Source: Sediminibacillus terrae (GTDB taxonomy: Bacteria; Bacillota; Bacilli; Bacillales; Amphibacillaceae). Taken from it: DNA of 64,000 nucleotides. Below, in pieces: positions 56,981 through 64,000 of this stretch. The notes under the pieces were generated by a model that was not told the origin of the DNA, searched no databases, and worked only from the letters and a program-made list of their open reading frames with translations. The stretch is from the NCBI RefSeq assembly GCF_009602435.1, contig NZ_VZDQ01000027.1:62001-126000 (forward strand), in the 5' to 3' direction. A program made the position numbers and the translations under genes. Position 1 is the first letter of the stretch; the number at the start of each line of letters is the position of its first letter.

Positions 56981-57324
56981 TTGTCATTCTGTGTTTCAGA
57001 GTATTTATACTGCAGGCGTTAGCCGGGGCCGCGCAAAATCCGACACACGATAAGTCGTTAAATGAAAAGTTCCTTTTCTTAGAATTAGTGCATTTTACAA
57101 TGAAACCTTTTAAGCTGCAGTTATGTTCTAAGGTTAGGAAAGATAAGGGTGTGCTAATGGCTATGACCCCCTTTTTACAATCTTAAACAAACGTTTGACC
57201 GACTATTCTCGGAATCTAGCTATTTTTTTGTCCAGTGGAAGGAAATAGTAATTTTATTGAAACCTCTGGAAAGGCGAATACGTACAAGAAGGAAGAACGG
57301 ATTACAAATGGAGGTGTCCAGTAA
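56981..57324. other. 344-base intergenic stretch before the ABC exporter
   Basis: No gene seen. A perfect ten-base palindrome CAAACGTTTG (57188-57197) overlaps a possible -35 TTGACC (57195-57200), a reasonable place for a repressor of the exporter operon. The rest is AT-rich leader. Confidence 0.45.
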
Positions 57325-58245
57325 GTGGCAGCAGAGCCAGCAATGAAATTAATCGACTTAAAGAAAGATATCGGTAAAAAGCAAATAATCAAAGGGTTGA
57401 CGTTTGATATAAACCCAGGTGAAGTATTCGGTTTTCTTGGGCCGAATGGAGCCGGGAAAACGACGACAATCCGGATGATGGTCGGGCTGATGAAAATTAG
57501 CGAAGGGGATGTGGTGATCAAAGGAAGTAGTATCAAATCCAACTACAAGGATGCTATTCGACATGTGGGAGCAATCGTGGAAAATCCAGAAATGTATCCC
57601 TTCATGAGCGGTTGGAAAAACCTTCTCCACTACGCAAGAATGATGTCTGGCATCACCGAGGAGCGGATCAAGGAGGTTGTTTCCCTAGTAGGATTGGAGA
57701 AGGCGATCCATGAAAAGGCCGGTAGGTACTCCCTTGGGATGCGTCAACGGTTGGGGATCGCCCAAGCCTTGTTGCATCGACCGTCGGTTTTGATTCTTGA
57801 TGAACCAACCAACGGACTCGACCCGCATGGCATTAGAGAAATACGTCAATACATCCGGAGTTTGGCGGAAAAAGAAAACGTGGCTGTCATTGTCTCCAGT
57901 CACCTGCTTTCCGAGATAGAAATGATGTGCGACCGTATTGGTATTATTAAGAATGGGGAACTTGTCGCAATTGAAACAGTCAAAGGACTGACAAAAACAG
58001 ACGAAGATCTGATACATATTGAAGCTGTGCCGCTTGACCGGGCAAACGAGCTTCTGCGCCAGACGTTACAGCTCGAACCAACCGTGGAAGAGGAGAATAT
58101 AAAATTGACAGTAAAACGGGAGGAAATTCCGAGTATTGTAAAATGTCTGGTAGAAGGGCAAGTGGATGTATTCGGTGTACAAGTGCAACGCTCGACACTT
58201 GAAGATAAATTTTTAGATGTGATTGGGGAGAATGCGATTGAGTAA
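57325..58245 (+). CDS. ABC exporter, ATP-binding protein
   Basis: The 306-residue ATPase has Walker A GPNGAGKTTT (about residue 40), signature YSLGMRQRLG, Walker B VLILDEPTNGLDP and the switch VSSHLLSE, typical of BcrA/YhcH-type exporters with separate permease. GTG start 57325 is eight bases from GGAGGTG. It overlaps the permease gene and probably exports a peptide antibiotic or lipid. Confidence 0.92.
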   Translation: MAAEPAMKLIDLKKDIGKKQIIKGLTFDINPGEVFGFLGPNGAGKTTTIRMMVGLMKISEGDVVIKGSSIKSNYKDAIRHVGAIVENPEMYPFMSGWKNLLHYARMMSGITEERIKEVVSLVGLEKAIHEKAGRYSLGMRQRLGIAQALLHRPSVLILDEPTNGLDPHGIREIRQYIRSLAEKENVAVIVSSHLLSEIEMMCDRIGIIKNGELVAIETVKGLTKTDEDLIHIEAVPLDRANELLRQTLQLEPTVEEENIKLTVKREEIPSIVKCLVEGQVDVFGVQVQRSTLEDKFLDVIGENAIE

Positions 58246-59179
58246 TTTTTTCAAGCTCGTCTATAACGAGCAAGTGAAACTTTATGCCAGAAAGTCTACC
58301 TGGATCATGTTCGGAATCCTTGCGGCTATCATACTGGGTGTGGCCATTCTCGGTAAAACGGTAGGAAATGTGGACGAAGCGCAGTATGGCGATGACTGGC
58401 GTCAGCAATTGGAACAGGAAAACGCCGAAATTGCCGAGGGAAGCAGTGAGGAAGAGGTCGCCAATCATTGGGGTATACAGGAAAACAACTACTATTTGGA
58501 TAATGACATTAAACCTTTAGAGTATGACGCGTGGCAGTTTGTGGTGGAAAATGTGATGTTGTCCGCTCTGTTGAGTCTCTTTACCATCATCGTAGCTGCA
58601 GGGATCATTGCCCATGAGTTTCGATGGGGAACCGTCAAGCTATTGTTGATCCGGCCGGTTGCCCGGACTAAAATCTTGTTTGCTAAATATGCATCCGTTT
58701 TGTTGTTTGCCTTTACATCGCTTGTGTTTTTGCTTGTGTTTTCCTGGATAACAGGGGCGATATTTTTCGGGGTCAATGGCGCGAATCCTTTGCTGGTGAT
58801 CCAAAACCAAAATGAATATACGCAAATCGCTGCTTGGGCAGAGATGGGCCGTTCCTATGGATTGCAATTGATCAACCTGGTGATGATGGCCACTTTTGCA
58901 TTCATGATTTCTTCGATTTTCCGAAACAGCGGTTTGGCAATCGGCTTTGCGATTTTCCTGATGATGGCCGGGAATTCCATCATAGGCTTTTTCATGCAAT
59001 ACGATTGGGCCAAATATATTTTATTCGCAAACACAAACTTGGAACAGTATTTTAGAGGAACACCACTGATCGAAGGCATGACATTGTCGTTTTCAATTGG
59101 TGTCCTGATTGTTTACTATGTTATTTTCATGGTCCTGTCCTGGTTGTTTTTCACAAAACGGGACGTAGCGGGACATTAA
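58238..59179 (+). CDS. ABC exporter, permease (ABC-2 type)
   Basis: The 313-residue membrane protein has an N-terminal segment (IMFGILAAIILGVAILG), a 90-residue outer loop, then five segments, the layout of ABC-2/BcrB-type permeases: TIIVAAGIIAHEFRWGTVKL, LLIRPVARTKILFAKYASVL, SIFRNSGLAIGFAIFLMMAG. I start at TTG 58238, seven bases after GGGGAG; the ATG at 58232 would be only one base away. It overlaps the ATPase gene end by eight bases. Confidence 0.88.
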   Translation: MSNFFKLVYNEQVKLYARKSTWIMFGILAAIILGVAILGKTVGNVDEAQYGDDWRQQLEQENAEIAEGSSEEEVANHWGIQENNYYLDNDIKPLEYDAWQFVVENVMLSALLSLFTIIVAAGIIAHEFRWGTVKLLLIRPVARTKILFAKYASVLLFAFTSLVFLLVFSWITGAIFFGVNGANPLLVIQNQNEYTQIAAWAEMGRSYGLQLINLVMMATFAFMISSIFRNSGLAIGFAIFLMMAGNSIIGFFMQYDWAKYILFANTNLEQYFRGTPLIEGMTLSFSIGVLIVYYVIFMVLSWLFFTKRDVAGH

Positions 59180-59206
59180 AGAATTCAAAAAGAGGAGGAA
59201 ATGGAG

Positions 59207-59620
59207 ATGAAACGAACAGCAGAAATTGCACTTGGGGTTATCGGAGCTATCCTGTATGCTCTTTTCACATTCTTCGGAATAGTATTGATGACTTTGAAAG
59301 GTAACGATGAATTTATTCAGGAAATGGAAAATGCGTTTGCGGAGCAGGGAATGGATAATATGGGGAGCATCTCTGAGATGATTTCCGGCGGAAGCTGGTA
59401 CTTGATCATCGTTTCGCTGGTGGCAATTATTCTGGGAATTGTAGCCCTCGTATTTTTGAAGGGAAATAAAAAGCCTAAAGCCGCAGGAATCATATTGATT
59501 ATCACCGCTGTCTTATCTTTCGTTTTGTTTATGGGAATGAGTCTGATTCCGGCGGTGTTGTACTTGATCGCTGGTATTATGGCCTTGGTAAGGAAGCCCA
59601 AAACCCCGATAACAGCCTGA
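59207..59620 (+). CDS. DUF4064 membrane protein
   Basis: The 137-residue protein has four membrane segments (LGVIGAILYALFTFFGIVL, YLIIVSLVAIILGIVALVFL, AGIILIITAVLSFVLFMGMS, VLYLIAGIMALVRK) and the TAEIALGVIGAILYAL start of DUF4064. ATG 59207 is eight bases from AGGAGG. It is third in the ABC exporter operon (27 bases after the permease) and may help it. Confidence 0.87.
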   Translation: MKRTAEIALGVIGAILYALFTFFGIVLMTLKGNDEFIQEMENAFAEQGMDNMGSISEMISGGSWYLIIVSLVAIILGIVALVFLKGNKKPKAAGIILIITAVLSFVLFMGMSLIPAVLYLIAGIMALVRKPKTPITA

Positions 59621-59675
59621 ACGGTCGTTGTAGGACAAAGACAAGCGACTGGGAAAAAAGCATCGTAACCAATAA

Positions 59676-59707
59676 AAACCGAACGATTTATAAAATTCGT
59701 TCGGTTT
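59676..59707. terminator. Bidirectional terminator of the CCGARCGA family
   Basis: AAACCGAACGA/TCGTTCGGTTT, 11-base stem, ten-base loop, between convergent operons; flanked by GGACAAA/TTTTGTCC. Confidence 0.85.
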
Positions 59708-59747
59708 AGCTTTTGTCCCGCTCTGTTTGTTTCTGCTTGGGATTCGC

Positions 59748-60542
59748 TTATTTCAGTTTGTATAAGTCAGTCCTACGGTCACTGTATATCGGAATCGTAG
59801 CCCTGATTTTCTCTACTTCGTTCAAATCAACGGTTCCCGTCAATATCGTTTCCTCCTGTCCTGCCTCGCCAAGAATTTCACCCCATGGATCGATAATCAT
59901 CGAATTACCGCCAAACTCGTTATTCGGATCAGATCCTGCGCGATTGCAGGCAACCACAAAGCATTGATTTTCGATAGCCCGGCTGATAAGGAGAGCACGC
60001 CAATGATCAATACGCTGCTTCGGCCATTCAGCGACGACATAGAGAACCTTTGTGTCATCCAGCATGTGCGTTCGGATCCATTCAGGGAAACGGATATCAT
60101 AACAAATAACTGCTGCGCTCTTCTGGTTTTCTAATATAAACGTTCCGTCACTGTTACCTTCTATTAAATATTTTTCTTCATCCATCAAACGGAACAGATG
60201 AGCTTTGCTATATTGCTTGATAACATTTCCTGTGCGGGCAACAACTATCAAGGTATTGCTTGTTGCTTCCCCGACCCTGTTGGCTACCGAGCCTGCTATC
60301 ATATTAATGTCCAGTTCCTTTGCCAATCTGCTCAGAAATGCAATCGTCACATTGGCGCCTTCATCCGCTATTTCATCGAGCCGTGTCAGGTCATACCCGG
60401 TTGTCCAAAGCTCGGGGAGCAGGATGGTATCCGGCGCGCTTTTTTCCACCGCTTCCCTAATCAGTTTTTCCGCATGCCGGAAATTGGTTTGCGGATCACC
60501 GAAAGCGATATCCATTTGGATTAGTGCATAGGTCTGCTTCAT
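59748..60542 (-). CDS. mtnU: Omega-amidase (nitrilase superfamily), methionine salvage
   Basis: The 264-residue amidase hydrolyses alpha-ketoglutaramate-type products formed by the MtnE transaminase in methionine salvage. The catalytic triad is Glu44 (LLPELWTTGYD), Lys113 (YSKAHLFRLM) and Cys147 (AVICYDIRFPEW). ATG 60542 is eight bases from AAAGGGG. It follows the gldA-like gene by 19 bases; both are under a SAM riboswitch. B. subtilis MtnU (YkrU) is the model. Confidence 0.9.
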   Translation of the reverse strand: MKQTYALIQMDIAFGDPQTNFRHAEKLIREAVEKSAPDTILLPELWTTGYDLTRLDEIADEGANVTIAFLSRLAKELDINMIAGSVANRVGEATSNTLIVVARTGNVIKQYSKAHLFRLMDEEKYLIEGNSDGTFILENQKSAAVICYDIRFPEWIRTHMLDDTKVLYVVAEWPKQRIDHWRALLISRAIENQCFVVACNRAGSDPNNEFGGNSMIIDPWGEILGEAGQEETILTGTVDLNEVEKIRATIPIYSDRRTDLYKLK

Positions 60543-60561
60543 GATTGGGTCCCCTTTCTTA

Positions 60562-61656
60562 TTATGAATACGGAGTCGCATTCACCAGCCACTCTTCCAG
60601 CTGTTGAATGCCGGCTGTCACCTGTTGCGCGTCCGTTATATGCATGAAATGAATCGACTCTCCCGGGGCTGTAGCAGCAGCGGCAATCGTTTCTACTGCA
60701 TTCTTCCGTTCCGGATCGATCCTTAAATCGGACAAGCTGACTGGCAATCCCAGCTCCCGATAATGCGGAAGGAGTCTTTTGATTTCCTCCGGTCGTCCTT
60801 CTAACGCTAATTGAACCAGGATACCATAGGCAACTTTGTCACCGTGAAGAATCGAGTGGGTTTCCGGCAAATGGGTCAATCCATTGTGGATGGAATGAGC
60901 CCCGGAGATGCGGCCGTATTGGTCACCGAAGCCTCCCACCATTCCTCCAGCCATAATGATTGTTTCAACAGTCCGTTTAAATGAATCAGTGATTGTACCT
61001 GCCTCGAGTGCCTTCAGTGCTTCTCTACCTTCTCTAAGCAAAGTATCCCGACAAAGACGGGCAGCCTGCAACGCGATTTCCAATGGAACCTCCTTTGTCG
61101 GAAGATCACGTGTCAGTACATCTGCCTCATACCATTTGGCGATAGTATCCCCTATGCCCGCCCGCAAAAAGGATGACGGCGACTCGATCAGTATGTTCGG
61201 CTCGACAAGAACCAGCCAGGTGCTTCGGGGAAAAACGGTGTACTCCTCGAAGTTCCCCTCCAAGTCATAAAATACACTAAGCGGTGTCCAGGCTGCGCAG
61301 TTCGATGCCAAGGTCGGAATCAAGATCACCGGCAGTCCTGTTCGGCTTCCGGCCGCTTTTGCCAAATCCAAAATCTTACCCCCGCCTATTCCGATAATGA
61401 ACTCGGAACTCTCTTCAAGCGCTGTCTTGCCAATTCGATCCGCTTCTTCATGTGTACAATCATTTTGATAGGATATGTAAGTCATCGGTACTCCGGGATC
61501 GACAAAGTGACGCTTCGCTGCTTCCCACGATTTTTCGCCATGCAGCAGCAGCCCGCGAGAAAATCGCTGTTCCGCGATTTTTTCAGGAAGTAATTCCAGT
61601 ACCCCTTGATAGCAATGATAGATGGCAGGAGCGCCTTGAACTTGGATTGAACTCAA
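60562..61656 (-). CDS. Glycerol-dehydrogenase-like iron/zinc alcohol dehydrogenase under SAM riboswitch
   Basis: The 364-residue protein belongs to the GldA/EgsA branch: nucleotide loop GIGGGKILDLAKAAG, VILIPTLASNCAAWTPLSVF, metal Asp in AGIGDTIAKWYEA, and metal His residues in GAHSIHNGLTHLPETH and HGDKVAYGILV. It reduces or oxidises a polyol, keto sugar or related compound. TTG start 61656 lies eight bases after GAGG. It is the first gene behind a SAM riboswitch and shares the message with mtnU, implying a role in sulfur metabolism or methionine salvage; the substrate is unknown. Confidence 0.85.
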   Translation of the reverse strand: MSSIQVQGAPAIYHCYQGVLELLPEKIAEQRFSRGLLLHGEKSWEAAKRHFVDPGVPMTYISYQNDCTHEEADRIGKTALEESSEFIIGIGGGKILDLAKAAGSRTGLPVILIPTLASNCAAWTPLSVFYDLEGNFEEYTVFPRSTWLVLVEPNILIESPSSFLRAGIGDTIAKWYEADVLTRDLPTKEVPLEIALQAARLCRDTLLREGREALKALEAGTITDSFKRTVETIIMAGGMVGGFGDQYGRISGAHSIHNGLTHLPETHSILHGDKVAYGILVQLALEGRPEEIKRLLPHYRELGLPVSLSDLRIDPERKNAVETIAAAATAPGESIHFMHITDAQQVTAGIQQLEEWLVNATPYS

Positions 61657-61702
61657 TGTAAGCACCTCGTTTTCTAGTAAAATAACATCCATGCATTTCC
61701 GT

Positions 61703-61733
61703 AAAAAAACCCCTTCCACCAAAGGAAGAGGTT
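61703..61733 (-). terminator. SAM-riboswitch-controlled terminator
   Basis: On the minus strand AACCTCTTCC pairs with GGAAGGGGTT followed by seven T residues, the expression platform of the S-box. Confidence 0.88.
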
Positions 61734-61748
61734 GCGTGTCGGCTCTTC

Positions 61749-61850
61749 CTCTTATCTTGCAGAATTGTTGCAGGATTTAGCACCGTGTGAGTCTGTTCAC
61801 CGGTTGCCGGGCTTCGCAGGGCCATTCCCTCCACCTTCTCTTGATAAGAG
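61749..61850 (-). ncRNA. SAM-I riboswitch (S-box)
   Basis: The minus strand shows the S-box order: CTCTTATC ... closing with GATAAGAG (61843-61850 and 61749-61756), AGAGAAGGTGGAGGGAATGG, GCCCTGCGAAGCCCGGCAAC, GGTGCTAAATCCTGC. High SAM should terminate transcription before the gldA-like/mtnU operon. Confidence 0.95.
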
Positions 61851-61997
61851 TTTAAGATTCACTATAATTGCTTGCATTATCCCACCATGAATATTTTCTG
61901 TCAAGAAACTAACTGGATGGACGGCTTTACAAATTCCAAGTTAGTAGCTATGATTAGATACTATAATTTTATCGATCTATCGGGAGCGTGACACACT

Positions 61998-63176
61998 GTG
62001 AAAAATTTTGAGCAATCAGACTTACTGAACAGACTGCCCGACCAGTTCTTTGCCAATCTGGTGACAAAGGTGAAAGGCTTGGTTGACAAGGGGCACGATG
62101 TGATCAATTTGGGACAGGGGAACCCGGATTTGCCGACACCTGATGCCATTGTAAAAGAATTGCAGGCAGCAACGGAAAATCCGGCTTATCATAAATATTC
62201 GCCATTTCGTGGCTTTTCGTTTTTAAAGCAGGCAGCGGCAGAATTTTATAAACGAGAATACCAAGTGAACCTTGATCCAGAATCGGAGGTCGCTGTCTTA
62301 TTCGGTGCAAAAACAGGACTGGTGGAATTAAGTCAATGCTTGCTTAATCCAGGGGATCTCGCATTGCTCCCTGATCCAGGCTACCCGGATTACATGTCCG
62401 GAATCGCTCTGGCGAATGCGGAAACACATTTAATGCCATTGGTGAAAAGCAATGCATTTCTTCCAGATTATCAATCGATAGATACGGAAATTTGGGAGAG
62501 AGCCAAACTGCTGTTTTTGAATTATCCTAATAACCCGACTTCTGCTGTCGCCGACAAGTCGTTCTTTGATGAAACGATTGCAATGGCAAATAGACATAAC
62601 GTGTGTGTCGTCCACGATTTTGCTTACGGGGCACTTGGCTTTGATGGCGAGAAACCGCAAAGCTTTCTTCAATCCGAGGGTTCCAAGGAAGTTGGTGTGG
62701 AGATTTATACGCTTTCCAAAACTTATAATATGGCAGGTTGGAGAGTGGCTTTTGCAGTCGGAAACCGTTCGGTAATCGAAAGTATCAACCTGTTGCAGGA
62801 TCACATGTATGTCAGTTTGTTCGGTGGAATCCAGCATGCTGCTGCCAAAGCGTTGACTGGCGATCAGACTGCAGTTGCCGAACTGGTGCAAACCTATCAA
62901 AATAGAAGAGATCGATTTATGGAACGATTAAATCAAATCGGTTGGAAGGTAGAAAAGCCGAAAGGGACCTTCTTCGCATGGCTGCCGGTTCCGGTTGGCT
63001 TTACTTCTGAATCATTTGCCGATTTATTATTGGAAAAAGCCCATGTTGCTGTGGCACCGGGAAACGGGTTCGGAAAAAGCGGCGAAGGCTATATACGTGT
63101 CGGTCTACTGGACAGGGAAGAACGTTTAGAGGAAGCCGCCGACCGGATAGCTGCTTTGAATCTGTTTGATAAGTAG
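61998..63176 (+). CDS. mtnE: Methionine-salvage aminotransferase
   Basis: The 392-residue PLP enzyme transaminates 4-methylthio-2-oxobutyrate to methionine. It matches B. subtilis MtnE: FEQSDLLNRLPDQFFANLV, GHDVINLGQGNPDLPTPD, LLPDPGYPDYMSGIALANA, NYPNNPTSAV and the PLP lysine Lys241 in YTLSKTYNMAGWRVAFA. GTG start. It is divergent from the SAM-riboswitch operon with mtnU, its functional partner. No S-box of its own was found. Confidence 0.93.
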   Translation: MKNFEQSDLLNRLPDQFFANLVTKVKGLVDKGHDVINLGQGNPDLPTPDAIVKELQAATENPAYHKYSPFRGFSFLKQAAAEFYKREYQVNLDPESEVAVLFGAKTGLVELSQCLLNPGDLALLPDPGYPDYMSGIALANAETHLMPLVKSNAFLPDYQSIDTEIWERAKLLFLNYPNNPTSAVADKSFFDETIAMANRHNVCVVHDFAYGALGFDGEKPQSFLQSEGSKEVGVEIYTLSKTYNMAGWRVAFAVGNRSVIESINLLQDHMYVSLFGGIQHAAAKALTGDQTAVAELVQTYQNRRDRFMERLNQIGWKVEKPKGTFFAWLPVPVGFTSESFADLLLEKAHVAVAPGNGFGKSGEGYIRVGLLDREERLEEAADRIAALNLFDK

Positions 63177-63208
63177 AGAAATAAAAAGGAGGCCGGGACA
63201 TTCACTCC

Positions 63209-63322
63209 GGCAAGGTACTTCACTTTCCGCGGGCACGGCTTGAGCTAACTTGGCAAAGAATACCGCTTTGCCAAGTGGATCTTCAGCTCGCGCTCATCCC
63301 GCAGGAGTCTATGTACCTTGCC
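63209..63322. repeat. Palindromic R module (copy 5, left part of E3)
   Basis: Arms GGCAAGGTA/TACCTTGCC enclose ACTTTCCGCGGGCACGGC ... CATCCCGCAGGAGTCT. Confidence 0.7.
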
Positions 63323-63544
63323 TCCGTTGAATGAAGTTGGTTTCTCCTCTGACGAGAATTCCGTCTTTCTTTTACGCTGTTGATTCGCAACCTACAATTC
63401 TCAAGAATATCGAACCTGCCCTTTCTAATTTTTCGTCTTCATCACTGTTTGGAAACCTATCAGTCAATAGAAGAATACGTTTCTCTATTCTATTCCTCTT
63501 GTCTTGATCACAAGGAAATCAGACAGCGAAAATGTAGCGAAAGT

Positions 63545-63652
63545 AAGATACGGAGACTCCAACGGGAACAGCACGAGCTGAAAATCCCGCAAGAAAGCGG
63601 TTGGTGCTTTCTGAGGAAGTGGAAGCCGTGCCCGTGGAAGGCGTAGTATCTT
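63545..63652. repeat. Palindromic R module (copy 6, right part of E3)
   Basis: Arms AAGATAC/GTATCTT enclose ACTCCAACGGGAACAGCACG ... AAGCCGTGCCCGTGGAAGGC, the opposite orientation to copy 5. Confidence 0.7.
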
Positions 63653-63786
63653 GCCGTAGCGATACGAAACACGCATCAAACAACAGGAAAAAAGAAGTTT
63701 ATCGAAGTCACAAGCAAAAACCGAACGGACATTTCCAATTCGCCCGGTTTTTGCTTTGGTGCCATACTATTGTCCCAGCTTTTTCG

Positions 63787-64000
63787 TCAGCTGACGGCAC
63801 ACCGATTAGGGCCGGCTTCCATCTCCTGCTGCTGCTTTGGTTCAGGATGGACGAGTCCTAAATTGGCCTGACGTATTTCCTGATAGCTGTTTGGTTGTGG
63901 CGGCAGGTTTTCTGTAACCAATTCGATAAACCGCTTTTGTGGAGAAATATTCAATCGCTGATTGTTTGTGTATAACGCTTGTAATGTACTTTGAACTTTG
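63787..64000 (-). CDS. Metallo-beta-lactamase-fold hydrolase, C-terminal end (cut by window edge)
   Basis: The minus strand from the right edge reads 70 residues to a TGA at 63787-63789. The stretch RFIELVTENLPPQPNSYQEI followed by RQANLGL is the usual C-terminus of MBL-fold hydrolases of the persulfide dioxygenase/glyoxalase II-like group (PPxPxxYxxIxxxNLG). The catalytic HxHxDH part lies outside the window. A polar, Gln-rich tail follows. Its terminator is provided by repeat E3. Confidence 0.7.
   Translation of the reverse strand, partial: KVQSTLQALYTNNQRLNISPQKRFIELVTENLPPQPNSYQEIRQANLGLVHPEPKQQQEMEAGPNRCAVS

Larger units (their letters stand above)
61657..61997. other. 341-base divergent region: SAM riboswitch and mtnE promoter
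   Basis: The minus-strand side holds the SAM riboswitch and its terminator. The plus-strand side (61860-61997) carries the mtnE leader with a TATAAT-like element near 61970 and no second S-box. Confidence 0.6.
63189..63780. repeat. Long intergenic repeat, copy E3
   Basis: E3 begins GAGGCCGGGACA and ends TTGTCCCAGCT, imperfect terminal inverted repeats as in E2. It lacks the left hairpin but has R modules on both the left (63209-63322) and right (63545-63652) and the end hairpin AAAAACCGAACGGA/TCGCCCGGTTTTT (63716-63752). Confidence 0.8.
63177..63786. other. 610-base intergenic stretch filled by repeat E3
   Basis: Everything between mtnE and the partial MBL-fold gene belongs to repeat E3 with its two R modules and end hairpin. 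Frames at 63380-63646 and elsewhere are repeat artefacts. Confidence 0.7.

Noticed and set aside
63380-63646. 88-codon plus-strand frame in E3
   Set aside because: Repeat artefact, interrupted in the E1 and E2 copies.

Overview
The window looks like chromosome from a halotolerant, spore-forming member of the Bacillaceae (the Halobacillus/Virgibacillus/Oceanobacillus/Terribacillus neighbourhood; the genus cannot be fixed from the sequence alone). The evidence is an ectABC ectoine cluster, sporulation-linked genes (splA-splB spore photoproduct lyase and a CotF-like coat protein), strong Gram-positive Shine-Dalgarno sites, many TTG/GTG starts and close similarity to Bacillus subtilis families (TcyABC, YueI, YqjF, YtzI, DUF1292, MtnE/MtnU, AdhB). 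No rRNA, tRNA, CRISPR array or prophage was seen.

Layout. 0-9.5 kb: an XRE regulator cut by the edge, a D-amino-acid-oxidase-type enzyme, a split sigma factor operon (rsoA-yvrJ-sigO), the cystine importer tcyABC, a TetR regulator, small stress or spore-type proteins, mscL and a CBS-domain protein. 9.6-17.5 kb: a flavodoxin-fold reductase, ectABC, Mpg glycosylase, an ISL3-type IS remnant and katA with a PerR box. 17.6-23.4 kb: a candidate Fur-controlled C-rich small RNA, two small membrane proteins, a cation exchanger, tiny GCGC-motif proteins beside a JAMM peptidase, and a membrane lysozyme. 23.5-36.3 kb: MarR-MFS, nucleoside hydrolase, several dehydrogenases and TetR-LmrB-type efflux. 36.3-49 kb: amino acid permease, a second yvrJ, LysE, EutH, Ohr, GDSL hydrolase, P5C reductase, CynX-type MFS, D,D-carboxypeptidase and signal peptidase I. 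49.4-64 kb: splAB, a TPP riboswitch with tenA-thiD-thiM-thiE, an ABC exporter, and a methionine-salvage region (mtnE diverging from a SAM-riboswitch-controlled gldA-like/mtnU operon), ending in a partial metallo-beta-lactamase-fold gene.

Most genes are ordinary housekeeping or accessory genes in short operons closed by clear terminators. The unusual content is mostly non-coding: a probable FsrA-like iron-responsive sRNA; a nested family of intergenic repeats (long E elements carrying palindromic R modules, one insertion flanked by an apparent target duplication); two clusters of GGGG(T/A)CAGTCCCC mini-palindromes; operator-like dyads placed inside promoters; and several genes (ectA, a DUF456 gene, mscL) whose only well-placed start codon is ATT or ATA. 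Iron and oxidative stress (PerR-katA, Fur-sRNA, Ohr), osmotic stress (ectABC, mscL) and vitamin/methionine salvage under riboswitches are the main functional themes.

All calls come from reading the sequence by eye and from remembered family features; no database search or folding program was run.
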